Assembly (NCBI GenBank): GCA_050283925.1
Contig: JBNOAI010000001.1
Span: forward strand, 744,001-808,000
Origin: ZC4RG25 sp023428365
Lineage (GTDB): Bacteria > Pseudomonadota > Alphaproteobacteria > Rhizobiales > Hyphomicrobiaceae
Direction of reading: 5' to 3'
Length of the DNA: 64,000 nt
A program made the position numbers and the translations under genes. The notes under the pieces are model-generated. The model had not been told where the DNA came from. It searched no databases and saw only the letters and a program-made list of their open reading frames with translations. This document shows, in pieces, positions 8,860 to 17,598 of this stretch; positions within the stretch are counted from its first letter, which is position 1, and each line of letters starts with the position of its first letter.

Positions 8860-9855
8860 CTAATATTTGAAGTTGATCATCTTCTTCATCACGAGCAGTC
8901 CGATGGTCATCCAAGCGGCAGCGACCACCAGAAAAAACTGACCGGTCTTTGTCGTCCAAAGAATCGAGATGTAGGCCGGCGTCGTGATGTAGACGAGCGT
9001 CATGACAATGAACGGCAGCGCGCCCAAAACGGCAGCCGATGCCTTTGCTTCCGCCGAGAGGGCCTTGACCTTCGCCTGAAGCAATTTGCGATCGCGCAGA
9101 ACACCGGACAGGTTGCCGAGCGCCTCGGAGAGGTTGCCGCCGGATTGCTGCTGAATGGCAACGACGATGGCGAAGAACTTCACCTCCGGCAGGGGCAAGC
9201 GCAGGATCATGCGATCAAAGCATTCGCCCAATGGAACGCCAACACGCTGCTGCTCAATCAGGTCACGGAATTCGCTGCACACCGGCTCAGGGCTTTCCCG
9301 CGCGATAATGGCGAGACAGTCATTGAGAGGCAGACCGGATTTCACGCCGCGTACGATAACGTCGATCGCATTTGCGAATTCTTCTGTGAATTTGGCTTGG
9401 CGGCGCTTGGTGAGACGCGCCAGCACCCATCTGGGCAATCCGAACATGCCGACAAATGCGGCGATCACAGCCGTCGCGGGATGCAGGTTCGGGAGGAGAA
9501 CGAGAATGACCGCACCAGCCATCGCGCCGGTTATTGTGCAGGCGATCCAGTATGTGCGGGGTGTCATTTCGAGGCCGGATCGCTGCAGGCGCGTGCGCAG
9601 CGTGACTTTCTCTTTCGCCTTTTGCCGATCCTCCAACTCTTTCAGCGTATCGGCGACAGCCTTGCGTCGATTGGAAGCCTGCTCGGCCTGAGCGTTGCGT
9701 GCCGCGCGGGTTGTCGTGTTTTCGGCGACATGCTGAACACGCTTTTCGGCTTTATCGTCGACGAACAGGGGAAACAGAATCGCATAAGCCAATGCGCTGA
9801 CCGATACGGCTGCCAGCGCCATGGCCCCCATGCTCATCAGCTCTGGATCAAGCAT
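8860..9855 (-). CDS. tadB: Tad pilus inner-membrane platform protein TadB
   Basis: A 331-residue F-domain protein: N-terminal helix, coiled-coil-like charged stretch (DRQKAKEKVTLRTRLQRSG), two helices around 125-170, the F-domain core FANAIDVIVRGVKSGLPLND, the GGNLSEALGNLSGVLRDR segment and C-terminal helices. The ATG at 9855 is chosen over farther upstream starts because GGGAG lies seven bases before it and the length fits the family; it overlaps the end of cpaF by eight bases, so translation is probably coupled. Confidence 0.95.
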   Translation of the reverse strand: MLDPELMSMGAMALAAVSVSALAYAILFPLFVDDKAEKRVQHVAENTTTRAARNAQAEQASNRRKAVADTLKELEDRQKAKEKVTLRTRLQRSGLEMTPRTYWIACTITGAMAGAVILVLLPNLHPATAVIAAFVGMFGLPRWVLARLTKRRQAKFTEEFANAIDVIVRGVKSGLPLNDCLAIIARESPEPVCSEFRDLIEQQRVGVPLGECFDRMILRLPLPEVKFFAIVVAIQQQSGGNLSEALGNLSGVLRDRKLLQAKVKALSAEAKASAAVLGALPFIVMTLVYITTPAYISILWTTKTGQFFLVVAAAWMTIGLLVMKKMINFKY

Positions 9856-11317
9856 TGGCGGCTCCCAGAGGATTGCCATGATGGTCGGCGACTTCGGCTG
9901 CCGACAATGCTGCTGCCAAACGATGATGCTCGCCGTAGTAGGCGGCGCGCTCCCAGAAGCGTGGACGCGCGATGCCGGTCGAGCGATGCCGGCCGATAAT
10001 CTTGCCGGTCTTCTCCTCCTCGCCGGTAATATCGAACACCAGGATGTCCTGCATGGTGACGACATCGCCTTCCATACCGAGGACTTCGGTGATGTGCGTG
10101 ATCTTGCGCGAACCGTCACGCAGACGTGTCGCCTGCACGATAATGTCGACCGACCCGGTTATCATTTCACGGATGGTTTTCGTGGGCAGCGCGAATCCGC
10201 CCATCATGATCATGGATTCCATACGGCTGATGGCTTCGCGTGGACTGTTGGCATGCAGCGTGCCCATCGAACCATCGTGGCCGGTATTCATGGCCTGCAG
10301 CAGATCGAATGCTTCTGGGCCACGGACTTCGCCGACGATGATCCGCTCGGGACGCATACGCAGGCAGTTTCTGACCAGATCGCGCATTGTGATCTGGCCT
10401 TCGCCCTCGAGATTGGGAGGACGCGTTTCGAGCCGCACGACGTGGGGCTGCTGCAATTGCAGCTCCGCCGAGTCCTCGCATGTAATGATGCGTTCGTCAT
10501 GATCGACACAGCTCGACATGCAATTCAGCAGCGTCGTTTTTCCGGAGCCGGTGCCGCCGGAAACAATGACGTTGCAGCGCACGCGGCCGATGATTTCCAA
10601 TACGGCCTTGCCTTCCGGCGAGATCGACCCGAAACGGCAGAGTTGATCGAGCGTCAGGCGGTCTTTCTTGAACTTACGAATGGTGAGCGCCGGGCCGTCG
10701 ATGGACAGAGGCGGCGCGATGACGTTGACGCGCGAACCATCAGGCAAACGCGCATCGCAGATTGGACTCGATTCATCGACGCGGCGTCCGACCTGGCTGA
10801 CGATCCGCTGGCAGATATTCATCAGCTGCGCATTATCGGCGAAACGCACGCCGGTCTTGATCACCTTGCCGCCGACTTCGATGAAGGTCGTGCCCGCGCC
10901 GTTGACCATGATGTCGGCGATGTCGTCGCGCGCCAGCAGCGGCTCCAGCGGGCCATAGCCTAGAACGTCGTTGCAGATATCCTCGAGCAGTTCCTCCTGC
11001 TCAGCGATGGACATCACGACATTCTTGATCTGAATGATCTCGCTGACGATGTCGCGAATTTCCTCGCGCGCCGCCGCAGCGTCCAGCTTGGCGAGCTGGG
11101 TGAGATCGATCGTGTCGATCAGCGCGTTAAAAACCGTCGTCTTGACGTCGTAGTATTCCTCCGAATGCCGCCTTTGCTGCTCGACCACCGGTTCAGGACG
11201 CTTCGGGGGCGGCGGGACAGCGGCAACCGGCGCTGGGGCAATCGCAACCGCGGCTGCGGGCGCGGCCCCGCCGCCGACGGGGCGTTGCACGACATCTTTT
11301 GAACGCTTGCCGAACAT
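9848..11317 (-). CDS. cpaF: Tad pilus assembly ATPase CpaF/TadA
   Basis: A 489-residue secretion ATPase of the VirB11/GspE superfamily. After a Pro/Ala-rich N-terminus (15-45) come the N-terminal domain, Walker A GGTGSGKTT (254-262, Lys260), the Asp box around EDSAELQLQQPHVV, the His-rich/arginine region and Walker B IIVGEVRGPEAFDLLQAM, then TGHDGSMGTLHANSPREA. It powers assembly and possibly retraction of the Flp pilus on the cytoplasmic face of TadB/TadC. GAGGAG lies seven bases before the start. It sits 13 bases after cpaE. Confidence 0.97.
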   Translation of the reverse strand: MFGKRSKDVVQRPVGGGAAPAAAVAIAPAPVAAVPPPPKRPEPVVEQQRRHSEEYYDVKTTVFNALIDTIDLTQLAKLDAAAAREEIRDIVSEIIQIKNVVMSIAEQEELLEDICNDVLGYGPLEPLLARDDIADIMVNGAGTTFIEVGGKVIKTGVRFADNAQLMNICQRIVSQVGRRVDESSPICDARLPDGSRVNVIAPPLSIDGPALTIRKFKKDRLTLDQLCRFGSISPEGKAVLEIIGRVRCNVIVSGGTGSGKTTLLNCMSSCVDHDERIITCEDSAELQLQQPHVVRLETRPPNLEGEGQITMRDLVRNCLRMRPERIIVGEVRGPEAFDLLQAMNTGHDGSMGTLHANSPREAISRMESMIMMGGFALPTKTIREMITGSVDIIVQATRLRDGSRKITHITEVLGMEGDVVTMQDILVFDITGEEEKTGKIIGRHRSTGIARPRFWERAAYYGEHHRLAAALSAAEVADHHGNPLGAANA

Positions 11318-11330
11318 AGGCGCGCACTCC

Positions 11331-12623
11331 TCAGCGCTTGATCTTCAGCTTCTCGAGCAGCGGCGCGAGAGGCGATCTGGAACGTGCCGGCCGCACTTCC
11401 TTGCGATGTGCAAGCGTCAACGCCAGTTCTCGGAACTGCGCGACGGCTTTCGCTTTCTTGTTCAGTTCCTCGATCATCTGGCCATTGTTCGCGGCCTGCC
11501 CGAAGCTTTCACTGTCGAACTCGATCACCGCAGCTGGCGTCAGGTCGAGGTTCTGGCAGAACTCTTTGACGGTGATTTCCGGCCGCTTCGGCATGTTCGC
11601 AGTATTGACCACCAGATGCGGTGGACCGTCGTTTGAGCGGGACTGCTTCAAGAGATCAATGATGTTCTTGGCATTGCGCAGATTTGCGAGATCCGGCGCC
11701 GCCGTGATCACAACCTCGTCCGCGTTGAGAAGAATCCGCTTGGCCCAACCCGTCCAGGTGTGCGGAAGATCGACAGCAACGTAGGGCACATTCTGGCGCA
11801 CCATATCGAGCACGACATCGCACGACTCCGACGAAATATCGTAGTCGCGGTCCAGCACCACCGGGGCCGCGAAAATGCTCAAGTGCTCGGAGCATTTGGT
11901 CAGCAGGCGATCGAGAAGCACCTCGTCAAGGCGGTCGGGGCTCGCCAGTGCATCGGCGATGCCCTGAACCGGATCCTGATTGAAGTCGAGCCCTGTCGTA
12001 CCGAACGCCAGATCGAGGTCCGTGATCACGACGTTGGTTTTCAGAACCTCCGACATCGTCCACGCAGTGTTATGGCAGATCGTCGAAGATCCGACGCCGC
12101 CCTTGGCGCCGACGAAGGCCATCACGTTGCCGACCGGACCCGACTGCGGATCGTTATAGAGATTGGAGATACTCTCCATGACTTGAGCGGTTGAAACTGG
12201 TGCGACGAGATATTCGCTCACTCCCCGCTTCAGCAATTCGCGATACAGCAGCACGTCGTTCACATGCCCGATGACGACGACTTTCGTGCCGGCATCGCAG
12301 GACTCCGCCAGCCGGTCGAGCTCGCCGATCATGCTGTGGCGATTGAGCGTCGACTCGATGACGATCAGATTGGGCGTCTGGTTTGACGAATAATGATCGA
12401 CGGCCGCCCGCGCGCCTCCCATGTGAATGGTGACGTGCGCCTTCGTGAGCCTCCGGTCGGCTGAAGCGTTTTGCAGAGCGTCGGCTGTTGCGGGCTGCTC
12501 GCAGAACGCCTCAATGGAAATGCGCGGAATTGGCCGCGCCCGCTGCAAAACGTCAGCAGGATCGACCTCGGTATCGGGGCCCTGCAGCTCAGGCTCGATA
12601 CGGATTTGCGCGTGCGTGTTCAT
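11331..12623 (-). CDS. cpaE: CpaE/TadZ pilus localisation ATPase
   Basis: From ATG 12623 (GGAGG just upstream) the product is 430 residues. Residues ~60-155 form an atypical receiver-like domain (LIVIESTLNRHSMIGELDRL, KVVVIGHVNDVLLYRELL) and the rest is a MinD/ParA-type ATPase with the deviant Walker A KGGVGSS at 174-180 and VITDLDLAFGTTGLDFN. TadZ/CpaE proteins place the pilus machine at a cell pole. Upstream in-frame start at 12683 is rejected because it lacks a ribosome site and would overlap cpaD. Confidence 0.94.
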   Translation of the reverse strand: MNTHAQIRIEPELQGPDTEVDPADVLQRARPIPRISIEAFCEQPATADALQNASADRRLTKAHVTIHMGGARAAVDHYSSNQTPNLIVIESTLNRHSMIGELDRLAESCDAGTKVVVIGHVNDVLLYRELLKRGVSEYLVAPVSTAQVMESISNLYNDPQSGPVGNVMAFVGAKGGVGSSTICHNTAWTMSEVLKTNVVITDLDLAFGTTGLDFNQDPVQGIADALASPDRLDEVLLDRLLTKCSEHLSIFAAPVVLDRDYDISSESCDVVLDMVRQNVPYVAVDLPHTWTGWAKRILLNADEVVITAAPDLANLRNAKNIIDLLKQSRSNDGPPHLVVNTANMPKRPEITVKEFCQNLDLTPAAVIEFDSESFGQAANNGQMIEELNKKAKAVAQFRELALTLAHRKEVRPARSRSPLAPLLEKLKIKR

Positions 12624-12633
12624 GTCGCCTCCG

Positions 12634-13377
12634 TTACCTCGCACCCTGGACCTGAACGCGCTCGTCAGCAGACTTCCGGGCAACCGTGGAATCTCCCTTC
12701 ACGTACTTGTCCCAAGTCTGGTCGCGACGCTCGCTGGAACGGGGCGTCATTGTCCGCGGTCCGAGCAGATCGGCGGGATTGGAAATCATCGCCGCCAGAT
12801 TTGCCTGCGTCGCACAGCCGATATTCGGCGTGCCGAGGTTCAAGCGGTCATCCGCCACATTGGTATCCCACTGGCCGCACTCGGGAGCTTCGGCGACGAA
12901 CTTGAGGTAGGAAACGCGGATCGACGGCTGAGCATTACCACCCGCGGGGAACGTATCGACGGTCACGGATGCGTCATCAAAGCCTGAGTCCCGCAGGATC
13001 TCCCGGATGTCCGCGACGGCTTCCATCACCTCCACATCGTTGCGTCCTCCGGTCGGGGCAAAGATGACAAGCTTGCTGTTGCCGGCATCCCTGGCACGAT
13101 AACGTTCCGAGAAATTGATCAGCTGCGCACGCTGCATCGGCGTCAGACCGGCAGAGCCATAGGGCACCTTCAACGGCAGCGTCGTGGGCTGTTCGGACAC
13201 CATAATAGGATGGCGTTGCGAGGGTTCGATCACTGCCCAGCCCGCAACTTCGGGTGAGCGATGCTCTGGCATGCAGCCGCTAATCGTCAGTCCGGCAAGC
13301 AGCATGATCGGCAGGTTGATGGCGAGCGCCCGCATGCGTGGGCGTCCCTTGCCTGGATTATCGTGGTTGCGTGTCAT
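12634..13377 (-). CDS. cpaD: CpaD pilus biogenesis lipoprotein
   Basis: A 247-residue protein with a lipoprotein signal (LPIMLLAGLTISGCMPEH) and the CpaD features: LPYGSAGLTPMQRAQLINF-type segment (VPYGSAGLTPMQRAQLINFS), a C-terminal CGQWDTNVADD with the cysteine, and FGCATQANLAAMISNPADLL-type block (IGCATQANLAAMISNPADLL). CpaD is an outer-membrane-associated partner of the CpaC secretin. The ATG at 13377 has GGAGAG six bases upstream; an internal ATG at 13335 would shorten the positively charged n-region. It lies between cpaC and cpaE with gaps of 21 and 10 bases. Confidence 0.92.
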   Translation of the reverse strand: MTRNHDNPGKGRPRMRALAINLPIMLLAGLTISGCMPEHRSPEVAGWAVIEPSQRHPIMVSEQPTTLPLKVPYGSAGLTPMQRAQLINFSERYRARDAGNSKLVIFAPTGGRNDVEVMEAVADIREILRDSGFDDASVTVDTFPAGGNAQPSIRVSYLKFVAEAPECGQWDTNVADDRLNLGTPNIGCATQANLAAMISNPADLLGPRTMTPRSSERRDQTWDKYVKGDSTVARKSADERVQVQGAR

Positions 13378-13398
13378 AGGTGCTCTCCAGGCCTGCAG

Positions 13399-14988
13399 CT
13401 ATTCGACGATAAAACCGTAGTCGCCCTTGAGGCCGCCATCCGGCATCGGCGCGCCACGGCCGTAAATGCGATTGAGGTGGCCGAGAAAGTTGGCTTTCAT
13501 GTCCGTTGCCGGAGCAAGCCCATCGCCAGGCCGGGCGAGCTTCTGCTGTGCCACAGGTCTGACCATGTACGGCGTGACGATCACAACCAGCTCAGTTTCT
13601 TCCTTGATGTAATCGCGGCTGCGGAACAGCGTGCCGAGGACCGGAACGTCCTTGAGGCCGGGGAACCCATCGATGTTCTGGCGCACGTCGTCGGCAATGA
13701 GACCCGCCAAAGCCAGCGATCCACCTGACGGCATCTCGACGGTTGACTTGGCTTGACGCTTCTTCAGCGCGGGAATCTGAATGTTATTGAGCGTGACAGC
13801 GCCCTGGTTGGTCAGTTCGCTGACCTCGGTTTCGATCTTCAGGCTGATGCGGCCTTCCGATAGAACCACCGGCGTGAATGCTAAGCCGACACCGAACTCC
13901 TTGAACGTGACGGTTAGTGAACCTTGGGTATCGACCACCGGAATCGGGAATTCGCCGCCTGCCAGGAACTTCGCCGTTTCACCAGAAACAGCCGTCAAAT
14001 TCGGTTCGGCCAGGGTTTTGAGCAAGCCATCGCGCTCCAGGGCTCGGATTGCGCCGGCGACGGCGTTGCCGCCACTGGACCAGCCACCGGTCATACCCGA
14101 GTTGCCGAACGGCGCACCGGCTCCGTTGGGGCCGGTATTATAAAGCGCGAGGCGACCAGCCAGATCGCCTGTCGTCGGAATGCCTGGTATTGGCAGTGTT
14201 CCCAGACCGCGCGCGGCAGAGAGTGGCAGGGCGTTCTCCGAAAGCAGCGTCGTTGTGAAGTTACCGGTGTTGACGATCGCGCCGACGTTGATGCCGAACT
14301 GTTTGAGGACAGAGCGCTGCACTTCAGCGACAGTGACGCGCAGCATCACCTGCTCCTCGCCGGCAACCGCCAGCATATTGATGACTTTATTTTTATGCCG
14401 GTCGTCTGAGGCTGAGGCCGAACCTACAATGAAACGTGAGGCAATATCCGATGCGCGCGTGGAGTCGATCGCGCTACGGACACTACCCGTCAGAATGACG
14501 GTTTCGTTCAGGATCTCCGACTTGATGGTCGAGCCCGGCAAAAGCCGCTGCAGCATCGAATCCAGCGCGGCCGTATCATGATCGACCATGACCTCCAGCG
14601 TCAGGATAAGCTCGCCGCGCGCGTCGAACAGGAACGCATTCGACTGTCCGACTTTCTTGCCGATCAGATAAACGCGGTCGGAACTCTGGACCACGGCATC
14701 CATGATATCCGGCGACGACACGACTACGTCGCGTAGCTCGCGGTGCAAATTGATCAGCATCGATTTATGCAGGCCGATCGTGATGCGCCGCGTTTGTGGC
14801 AGCGGATCATTGGCCGAGAGCTGAAGCTCCGCCTGATGCGAGGTATTGAGCGCGGGCGCCGTCCGGCCCATGGACGTGCCAAATCCGTCGCCAAATGCGC
14901 TGTGTGAAGCAAACAACGCCGCCGCAACAGCAAGCCCGGCAACGCCGGCCTGGGCAATCGCCCGAGCCTTCTTCACAAAATACTGCAT
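13399..14988 (-). CDS. cpaC: CpaC/RcpA outer-membrane secretin
   Basis: A 529-residue secretin with a signal peptide (AGVAGLAVAAALFASHSAFG). Residues ~55-190 form the N-terminal secretin/TonB-like and BON domains (GLHKSMLINLHRELRDVVVS, VILTGSVRSAID), then the secretin core with EQVMLRVTVAEVQRSVLKQF, the VPVVDTQGSLTVTFKEFGVG segment and the C-terminal signature GGSLALAGLIADDVRQN...LGTLFRSRDYI, ETELVVIVTPYMVRP. It forms the outer-membrane pore for the Flp pilus. A 103-base gap separates it from cpaB, with AAGG about ten bases before the ATG. Confidence 0.96.
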   Translation of the reverse strand: MQYFVKKARAIAQAGVAGLAVAAALFASHSAFGDGFGTSMGRTAPALNTSHQAELQLSANDPLPQTRRITIGLHKSMLINLHRELRDVVVSSPDIMDAVVQSSDRVYLIGKKVGQSNAFLFDARGELILTLEVMVDHDTAALDSMLQRLLPGSTIKSEILNETVILTGSVRSAIDSTRASDIASRFIVGSASASDDRHKNKVINMLAVAGEEQVMLRVTVAEVQRSVLKQFGINVGAIVNTGNFTTTLLSENALPLSAARGLGTLPIPGIPTTGDLAGRLALYNTGPNGAGAPFGNSGMTGGWSSGGNAVAGAIRALERDGLLKTLAEPNLTAVSGETAKFLAGGEFPIPVVDTQGSLTVTFKEFGVGLAFTPVVLSEGRISLKIETEVSELTNQGAVTLNNIQIPALKKRQAKSTVEMPSGGSLALAGLIADDVRQNIDGFPGLKDVPVLGTLFRSRDYIKEETELVVIVTPYMVRPVAQQKLARPGDGLAPATDMKANFLGHLNRIYGRGAPMPDGGLKGDYGFIVE

Positions 14989-15091
14989 GGATCAATGCCT
15001 TTTGGACGAGTTACCGATCTGGTTCGACTCGGACGCAAGCACTCAACACACGCAAACAATTCAAACACACCGGCCGCTACAGACCGGTCAG

Positions 15092-15838
15092 TCAGTTCTG
15101 GCTTTCGCCGCCGCCCAGTCGCAAAACCCGGACATGCTTGCGTTCCACGGCACCGCCAACGTCAGCGATGCTGCGCAACGCCAGTGAGATTTCACCGCGC
15201 ATGTTGGCTGACGCGAGCGACTCTGCCTGCCCCGGCGTCAGTTCCAGGGTGGCGACGTTGCCTTCAGCGTTCTTCTTGCCTTCACGGGCTTCGATCTGCT
15301 GCCCGACCGCCAACACGCGGATATTCTCAAAAAGGGTTTCGCTAGGTGCGGCGGAACCGCTGCCACGCTCGCGCAGCGTCAGGATCACATCGACCCGATC
15401 ATTGGGCAGAATGAGCTTTCCGGCTGCAGACACTTCGGTGATCTTGGTTGAGATCGCCCTCATGCCTGCGGGTAGAATGGCCGCGAGCACGCCGCCGCTG
15501 CCGGGTTTGATGAGTTTGTTTTCCGTGACCGGCTCGCCCGCCAGCATCGGCGCGCGCGCAATCGATCCGGTGAAGTCTTTTGCCGCCGCCGGCTTATTCG
15601 CCTTTGTGATGAAGGCGCCCCCAACGGCATCAGCCGGCCAATCCTGCCAGCGGAAGTTGCTTTCGGTTGCGACGTGGCCGAGGCCGATGTCGGCGCGCGC
15701 GACCAGAACCTGCGCAACGTTGATTTTTTCCGTCTGCACCACCGGCTTCGGTGGCTTCATCAAGCCGCGCATTCCGACGAACGCAAGCAGCCCGGCCCCC
15801 AACGCAATGGAGATCCCAATGACCTGAGCCCGCTTCAT
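15092..15838 (-). CDS. cpaB: CpaB/RcpC pilus assembly protein
   Basis: From ATG 15838 the product is 248 residues: one N-terminal membrane helix (VIGISIALGAGLLAFVGMRG), then a periplasmic SAF-like/beta-clip domain with VLVARADIGLGHVATESNFR, ITEVSAAGKLILPNDRVDVI and LTPGQAESLASANMRGEISL. CpaB proteins are periplasmic partners of the CpaC secretin. The in-frame start at 15877 would add a polar tail before the helix and is less likely; a G-rich site precedes 15838. It lies 140 bases after cpaA. Confidence 0.92.
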   Translation of the reverse strand: MKRAQVIGISIALGAGLLAFVGMRGLMKPPKPVVQTEKINVAQVLVARADIGLGHVATESNFRWQDWPADAVGGAFITKANKPAAAKDFTGSIARAPMLAGEPVTENKLIKPGSGGVLAAILPAGMRAISTKITEVSAAGKLILPNDRVDVILTLRERGSGSAAPSETLFENIRVLAVGQQIEAREGKKNAEGNVATLELTPGQAESLASANMRGEISLALRSIADVGGAVERKHVRVLRLGGGESQN

Positions 15839-15978
15839 CGTGAAATTGCCCCCCCGAGCAACGCGGGACTGACCCACGTTCCTGGAGACCCTGCGCCGAT
15901 AATCCTCAACGACGGGTTAATCGGAGAGCAAAATCGTGACACTCTGCATGATCGCAAGGGAACTGTGGCGGTAGAAAC

Positions 15979-16482
15979 TCAGCCGCTCAAACCTGCGATC
16001 CAGGGAAGAGTGGGGTACACCAGCATACCGGCGCCGGCCAACGCGATGCCGTATGGGATGCCGTGTCTGGAGTCGTGCAAACGCATCGCCCAGTCCTGCT
16101 TGGTGAGCCATAGCGGAGGAAGAATCCGCCGGTACATCAGCAGCACGACCGCGAGAGCGCCACCGAACATCGCCGTCCACACGAGGAATGGTATGAGATT
16201 GCCAAAGCCAAGCCACAGAGCGGCCGCGGCCAGAAGCTTGGCGTCGCCGCCGCCCAGCCATCCGCGTGAAAACATCGCAATGCCGATGGCCAGCATCATG
16301 GCACCGGCACCGAGATGGCTCGCATAATCGGCCAAGGGCATTCCGGCGAGCGGTGCCGAGAACAAAAACCCCAGCAACAGTGCCAAAGAAACGTGGTTTG
16401 GAATTCTGTATGTCAGAAGGTCCATGACGCCGGCGAATGCCATCGCGACAGGAAACACGAGAAGAAGCGGATACTCCAGCAC
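15979..16482 (-). CDS. cpaA: A24-family prepilin peptidase CpaA
   Basis: A 167-residue polytopic aspartic protease that removes the leader from Flp and TadE-type pseudopilins. The catalytic aspartates are in VMDLLTYRIPN and GGGDAKL; six hydrophobic helices and the closing IPYGIALAGAGMLVYP are typical of CpaA. There is no methyltransferase domain, as expected of short TadV/CpaA enzymes. Start is GTG at 16482 with GGAGG six bases upstream. Confidence 0.94.
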   Translation of the reverse strand: MLEYPLLLVFPVAMAFAGVMDLLTYRIPNHVSLALLLGFLFSAPLAGMPLADYASHLGAGAMMLAIGIAMFSRGWLGGGDAKLLAAAALWLGFGNLIPFLVWTAMFGGALAVVLLMYRRILPPLWLTKQDWAMRLHDSRHGIPYGIALAGAGMLVYPTLPWIAGLSG

Positions 16483-16585
16483 GCAGGACCTCCAAGGTAC
16501 CTGGGGCGCCCCCCGCCCTCAGTTGAAGCCAGTTAAGGCAGGCTACGGTCAAAACGCAGTTAACGGATCAGCGAATTTCGGTCGC

Positions 16586-16759
16586 CTATTGAACGCTGGC
16601 GTACGCGTCAGCCACTTTCTGGAAGACGGCGCCGAGTTCCTGACCTGCGCTGGTGACCGAGGTGACGATCGCCACCGAAATCAGCGAAGCGATCAGCGCA
16701 TATTCAATCGACGTCGCGCCGTCTTCGTTCTTGAGAAATCGCTCAACGATAGCAGGCAT
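16586..16759 (-). CDS. flp: Flp family type IVb pilin (second copy)
   Basis: A 57-residue prepilin starting at ATG 16759 behind GGGGAG. It has a short basic leader (MPAIVERFLKNEDG), the Flp processing motif G-A-T-S-I-E-Y (cleavage expected after Gly14, Glu at +5 and Tyr at +6), then the single hydrophobic helix ALIASLISVAIVTSVTSAG. The longer frame to 16849 lacks a start signal. It follows the first pilin gene through a 93-base spacer containing a strong hairpin, so its level is probably lower than that of the first copy. Confidence 0.93.
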   Translation of the reverse strand: MPAIVERFLKNEDGATSIEYALIASLISVAIVTSVTSAGQELGAVFQKVADAYASVQ

Positions 16760-16790
16760 GGCACTCCCCTTCGCAGATCTCACATAAAGC

Positions 16791-16826
16791 AAAGGCCGCT
16801 CAGCCCAATTGAGCTGAACGGCCTTT
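16791..16826 (-). terminator. hairpin between the two flp genes (leaky terminator or RNA stabiliser)
   Basis: AAAGGCCG (16791-16798) pairs with CGGCCTTT (16819-16826) and TCAGC (16800-16804) with GCTGA (16813-16817); one C/A mismatch separates the two stem parts and the loop is eight bases. Read on the minus strand it is followed by GCTTTATG after the TTT of the stem, so the U-run is short. Position between two pilin genes suggests partial read-through or 3'-end protection of the first pilin mRNA. Confidence 0.65.
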
Positions 16827-16852
16827 TGCAGGAGCCTGCAATGGCCCAAAAA

Positions 16853-17029
16853 TCACTGCGCGTTCGCAGTCGCCAGGTCCGTCTGGACCCGAGTGAAGGT
16901 GGCTTCGATCTCGTCGCCAACCAGAGTAGCGGAGGTGATGATACCAACAGCGATAAGGGCTGCGATCAGACCGTACTCGATAGCCGTGGCGCCCGACTCG
17001 TCATTCACAAAACGCGAAAACAGATTCAT
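16853..17029 (-). CDS. flp: Flp family type IVb pilin (first copy)
   Basis: A 58-residue prepilin, ATG 17029 behind GGGAGAG. Leader MNLFSRFVNDESG, processing motif G-A-T-A-I-E-Y, then the hydrophobic helix GLIAALIAVGIITSATLVGD and a short polar tail. It is the first gene of the minus-strand Tad operon and the probable main pilus subunit. A frame open to 17071 exists but lacks a ribosome site. It differs from the downstream pilin mainly in the tail. Confidence 0.94.
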   Translation of the reverse strand: MNLFSRFVNDESGATAIEYGLIAALIAVGIITSATLVGDEIEATFTRVQTDLATANAQ

Positions 17030-17598
17030 TGACTCTCTCCCACAATGTTCACCGGCGCCCCAGCGCCGCACCCGGTTGCGAACTGCGAACCGAACACGAC
17101 CGAACCTACGCTCCAGGTCTTGACGGCAAGTAAATAAAAGGGAGGCGCAGATGTTTTTTAGATGTTAAGCTTGTGTTTATTCTGGAAATGGGGGCAATTT
17201 CTCACAAATTGTACAAGTATAACTTCGGGTATTCTTGGGTTTACGTAAAATCATCCAGTGCGAATTGCCGATTATCGTAGCTAATAATAGGTGAATTTGG
17301 CGGGATATTTTGTCTAATTCAATCCCGTAATACAATTCATCCGACGACCGAGATCTTGTTTCAGCTCGTGAACTCAACGTTTGAGCACTGCGGAGTCTGG
17401 CGTTAGCAAAAGAATGCAGTCGCCACTACATCCAGCGCCGGCCTTTTCGGTCAGATTGCCGCACATTGAACTCACCAACGCGTATGAGCGCGACTTGCTA
17501 ACCATGCAATCGCGAAATCTTCTCTCGGCAATACTCCCTTCAGGATTATGCGGTGTTCTGAGCAGATCACACCGCTCTGCCGGTCGCGAGTAGATGCC
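17030..17598 (+). other. divergent regulatory region between flp and tadE, AT-rich core
   Basis: 569 bases without a convincing gene. 17054-17067 holds a GC hairpin (GGCGC-CCCA-GCGCC) in the pilin 5' leader. About 17130-17370 is clearly AT-rich compared with the rest of the window and includes the palindrome TTGTACAA (17209-17216). A 66-codon minus-strand frame at 17177-17377 has no ribosome site or recognisable features. This stretch must contain the promoters for both the pilin operon and the minor pilin genes. Confidence 0.55.

Noticed and set aside
8626..9999. 457-codon plus-strand frame opposite tadC/tadB
   Set aside because: Shadow of two well-supported pilus genes on the other strand.
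17177..17377. A 66-codon minus-strand frame in the AT-rich region before flp
   Set aside because: No ribosome site, no family features, and composition explained by AT-rich DNA.
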